This document shows, in pieces, positions 62,036-64,000 of a stretch of 64,000 nt of DNA (positions are counted from its first letter, which is position 1; the number at the start of each line of letters is the position of its first letter). The notes under the pieces were generated by a model, which saw only the letters and a program-made list of their open reading frames with translations, was not told the origin of the DNA and did no database searches. Where the stretch lies: assembly GCA_017551625.1 (NCBI GenBank), contig JAFZLF010000024.1, forward strand, positions 21,492-85,491, given 5' to 3'. The DNA is from Clostridiales bacterium. Its GTDB lineage: Bacteria > Bacillota > Clostridia > Saccharofermentanales > Saccharofermentanaceae. Both the position numbers and the translations under genes were made by a program.

Positions 62036-62049
62036 TTAGTGGTTCGCGA

Positions 62050-62125
62050 CGGGGTGTGGCTCAGGTGGTAGAGTGCTTGCTTCGGGAGCAAGAGGCCGCG
62101 AGTTCGAGTCTCGCCACTCCGACCA
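62050..62125 (+). tRNA. tRNA-Pro(CGG)
   Basis: A 76-base cloverleaf with the CCA end encoded. The acceptor arms CGGGGTG and CACTCCG pair over seven bases (one G-T). The anticodon stem CTTGC/GCAAG encloses TTCGGGA, giving anticodon CGG, which reads CCG proline codons. The T arm is GCGAG/CTCGC with TTCGAGT. Confidence 0.96.
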
Positions 62126-62133
62126 GATGCGAT

Positions 62134-62175
62134 GCGTCTGTGGTCATTTCGGCTACAGACGCTTTTGTTTTTTCC
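62134..62175 (+). terminator. Terminator after tRNA-Pro
   Basis: GCGTCTGTGG (62134-62143) pairs with CTACAGACGC (62153-62162; one G-T), followed by TTTTGTTTTTT. Confidence 0.9.
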
Positions 62176-62222
62176 CCGTTTCCCGTATAATCATCCTATA
62201 CAATCGATTATGGAGTGAAGAA

Positions 62223-62999
62223 ATGGAAGCAATTCTGAATTGGATATTGTCACCGAAACCGTATGTATGTCTTGCCGTTGTTATTGTTTCTCTGGTGGCA
62301 TGGATCGCGACGAGAAGGTTCGTAAGGAGAGTCGTCGGTAATTCGGATAAGAAATCCGGAGCGGCCTCTATTCTTCTGAATGTGATCAAGTATTTCATTG
62401 CTATTTTGTGTGTGCTGGTGATCCTGCAGGTGAACGGGATCAATGTTTCCAGTGCTGTCACGGGACTGGGGATCGCCAGTGTGATCGTCGGTCTGGCGCT
62501 TCAGGACGCGCTCAAAGATATTATCATGGGCATTAACATCATAAGTGAGAATTTCTTCCATGTAGGGGATATCGTGAAGATCGGAGAGCACTCGGGACGG
62601 GTCACGAATCTTACGCTGAAGTCGACTAAGCTCGTCAACAACGAAGAAGGCTATGAGCTACGGATCTGTAACCGGAATATAGATAAAGTTTTCGTGTATA
62701 ATGATGTACTGGTACTGGATATTCCGCTGTCTTATGGTGAGGAGAGCGAGAAAGTCGGGGAGGCTTTTGAGATGATCGCGAAAGCGATCGCTTCATGGAA
62801 AGAAGTGAAGAAGGTAGAATATCTGGGCCTTCAGGCATATCAGGACTCATCCGTATTGTATCGGCTCCGTCTTTCGGTGGCCCCGTCCAATCGCGCCACA
62901 GTAAGAAGAAAGGCGTTGCAGAAGGTGGACGAGATCCTTCACGAGCAGGGTATTTCCATCCCGTTCCCGCAGCTGGATGTCCATCTGGACAAGAATTAA
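62223..62999 (+). CDS. mscS: Small mechanosensitive ion channel (MscS family)
   Basis: A 258-residue channel that releases solutes on hypo-osmotic shock. Hydrophobic segments lie at about 12-30 and 58-80, and the pore-lining helix VTGLGIASVIVGLALQDALKDIIMG (about 80-104) shows the Gly/Ala packing of MscS. The beta domain follows (GDIVKIGEHSGRVTNLTLKSTKL). ATG 62223 is used because the longer frame runs back through the tRNA gene. Confidence 0.93.
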   Translation: MEAILNWILSPKPYVCLAVVIVSLVAWIATRRFVRRVVGNSDKKSGAASILLNVIKYFIAILCVLVILQVNGINVSSAVTGLGIASVIVGLALQDALKDIIMGINIISENFFHVGDIVKIGEHSGRVTNLTLKSTKLVNNEEGYELRICNRNIDKVFVYNDVLVLDIPLSYGEESEKVGEAFEMIAKAIASWKEVKKVEYLGLQAYQDSSVLYRLRLSVAPSNRATVRRKALQKVDEILHEQGISIPFPQLDVHLDKN

Positions 63000-63084
63000 T
63001 CTCGCGGCCGCGTTCACAAATTGTTTACAAATTGCAACCTCGTATGTTATCATCAAAATGATTTAACTTGGGGAGAGGTTTGTG

Positions 63085-63636
63085 ATGAAAAAGTCGTACT
63101 GGATCTATTCGGGGATATTGCTTTTTCTCGTTCTGGTGATGATCGTCGGTGGCACGATACAGGATTATCGCACGAAGAAGGCGAAACTCCGTAAATGCGT
63201 GACTCGGACGATGATTTCGACCGGGTGTTTCGAGGTTGGCCCTGAAGACAAAGTGGAGCCGCCGACCGATGATGAACTTCTCCATGGCGGGGATGAGGTG
63301 GATCTGTCTGCACTGTCCGAAGCACAGAAAATGATCCCGCAGCTTGAAGAATACGGTGTCGATGGGCAGGCTCTGTTTACGACTGTAGGACAGAAGATCC
63401 TCTCCGGAGCTCGATTTGAAATTACCGATACGAAGATCAGCGGACGTGATGCGGAAGTCAATGTGCATATCTATTACGGCAATCATGAGGGTGATGTGGT
63501 CCTGGAGTATTTCTATTATCAGGATGAATGGGTGCTCTCGAACACGATAGATGCGTTAAAGAAACTGACTGTCGATGGTCGGGACTACGACGAAGCGGAA
63601 GCGTCTGCGTTTGAGGTCGTCGTGTCTGCGTTTTAA
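63085..63636 (+). CDS. Single-pass exported protein of unknown function
   Basis: A 183-residue protein with one N-terminal hydrophobic segment (about 6-25) and an exported domain predicted to be mixed alpha/beta (residues 75-183, ARFEITDTKISGRDAEVNVHIYYGN...VVLEYFYYQDEWVLSN). ATG 63085 follows GGGGAGAGG; GTG 63082 directly before it is also possible. A weak promoter (TTGTTT 63021, TATGTT 63043) lies upstream. The start resembles that of the next gene, suggesting a paralogous pair. Confidence 0.72.
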   Translation: MKKSYWIYSGILLFLVLVMIVGGTIQDYRTKKAKLRKCVTRTMISTGCFEVGPEDKVEPPTDDELLHGGDEVDLSALSEAQKMIPQLEEYGVDGQALFTTVGQKILSGARFEITDTKISGRDAEVNVHIYYGNHEGDVVLEYFYYQDEWVLSNTIDALKKLTVDGRDYDEAEASAFEVVVSAF

Positions 63637-63684
63637 CCTTTGAATATGTTTGTATCATGAGTCAGAAATAGAGGAGAATGGATC

Positions 63685-64000
63685 ATGAAGAAGAGTTATA
63701 TTATTGCGCTTATCTGCATCGCAGTTGTGGTGATCGGCATTATCGTTTATCACGTTGTTTCCACATATGGGCCGGGAAGTGAGAATGCGCAGATCAAAAA
63801 GCGTGTGGAGTATCTGCTGGAATCATACGGAGCCCGTAATGATAAGGGTGACACATGGTCCACTTATGATCCGAAAGAAGAAGATCTGGATATCGGCGAG
63901 TCGGCGATCTACCTTTGCAAGACGTTGAAGAGAGGTAAGTACGATACGGAAGAGGAAGCCCGTGAGCACCTGCTGGCCGGTTGTTATTTCAAGATCGAAA
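63685..64000 (+). CDS. Single-pass exported protein, 3' end cut by the window
   Basis: An open frame of 105 codons from ATG 63685, which follows GAGGAG, continues past the window edge without a stop. It begins MKKSYIIALICIAVVVIGIIVYHVV, a signal anchor, and continues with a charged domain (VEYLLESYGARNDKGDTW). No family is recognised. It shares the MKKSY start and layout with the preceding gene. Confidence 0.75.
   Translation, partial: MKKSYIIALICIAVVVIGIIVYHVVSTYGPGSENAQIKKRVEYLLESYGARNDKGDTWSTYDPKEEDLDIGESAIYLCKTLKRGKYDTEEEAREHLLAGCYFKIE

Overview
The window is chromosomal DNA of roughly 50% GC (judged by eye) from a low-to-mid GC Bacillota, most likely class Clostridia. The evidence is PolC-type replicative polymerase, an IspH-S1 fusion, a PASTA-domain kinase with its PP2C phosphatase, a T-box leader, a HutP-family protein, an L20-type infC leader and strong GGAGG ribosome binding sites. 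No transposase, prophage gene or CRISPR array was seen. Genus cannot be fixed from the sequence.

Layout. 0-7.6 kb is a tight housekeeping run: site-2 protease, trpS (with an Fe-S type cysteine cluster), scpA, scpB, an RpiR/SIS regulator, a HutP-family protein, cmk and the ispH-rpsA fusion. 7.6-17.8 kb is a more accessory stretch: an SOS-type Y-family polymerase with a YolD-like partner behind a LexA box, a beta-helix-like surface protein with a sortase-like tail, a minus-strand NERD-TIR fusion (the best candidate for a defence gene), a one-piece MacB-type ABC transporter and an SH3b-NlpC/P60 wall hydrolase. 17.8-22 kb holds an M20 dipeptidase, rpsB-tsf and a histidine phosphatase. 22-44.7 kb is one long conserved run, probably several overlapping transcripts: pyrH-frr-uppS-cdsA-dxr-rseP-ispG-polC-priA-def-fmt-rsmB-rlmN-stp-prkC-rsgA-rpe-thiN, joining nucleotide and isoprenoid precursor supply, envelope lipid synthesis, replication, translation start and envelope signalling.

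44.7-51.4 kb has a minus-strand aminotransferase, a DUF805 membrane protein, the infC-rpmI-rplT operon behind an attenuator leader (infC begins at ATC), a TrmH-type methyltransferase and a Trk potassium uptake operon with two separate TrkA-like subunits. 51.4-64 kb is more lineage-specific: a membrane acyltransferase with psd, several exported lipoproteins, a zinc-ribbon membrane protein, an ADP-ribosylglycohydrolase, T-box controlled thrS lacking the TGS domain, tRNA-Pro(CGG), a small MscS channel and two single-pass proteins, the last running off the end.

Points that stand out: the NERD-TIR fusion; an in-frame Shine-Dalgarno/ATG plus a promoter-like element that could release free S1 from the ispH-rpsA gene; the same ten-residue acidic tail on S1 and S2; a PrkC kinase carrying an extra extracellular InlB-like repeat and a Thr-Pro stalk; and the non-AUG infC start under an attenuator. 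Starts were reassigned from the longest open frame wherever a ribosome binding site or family alignment supported it.
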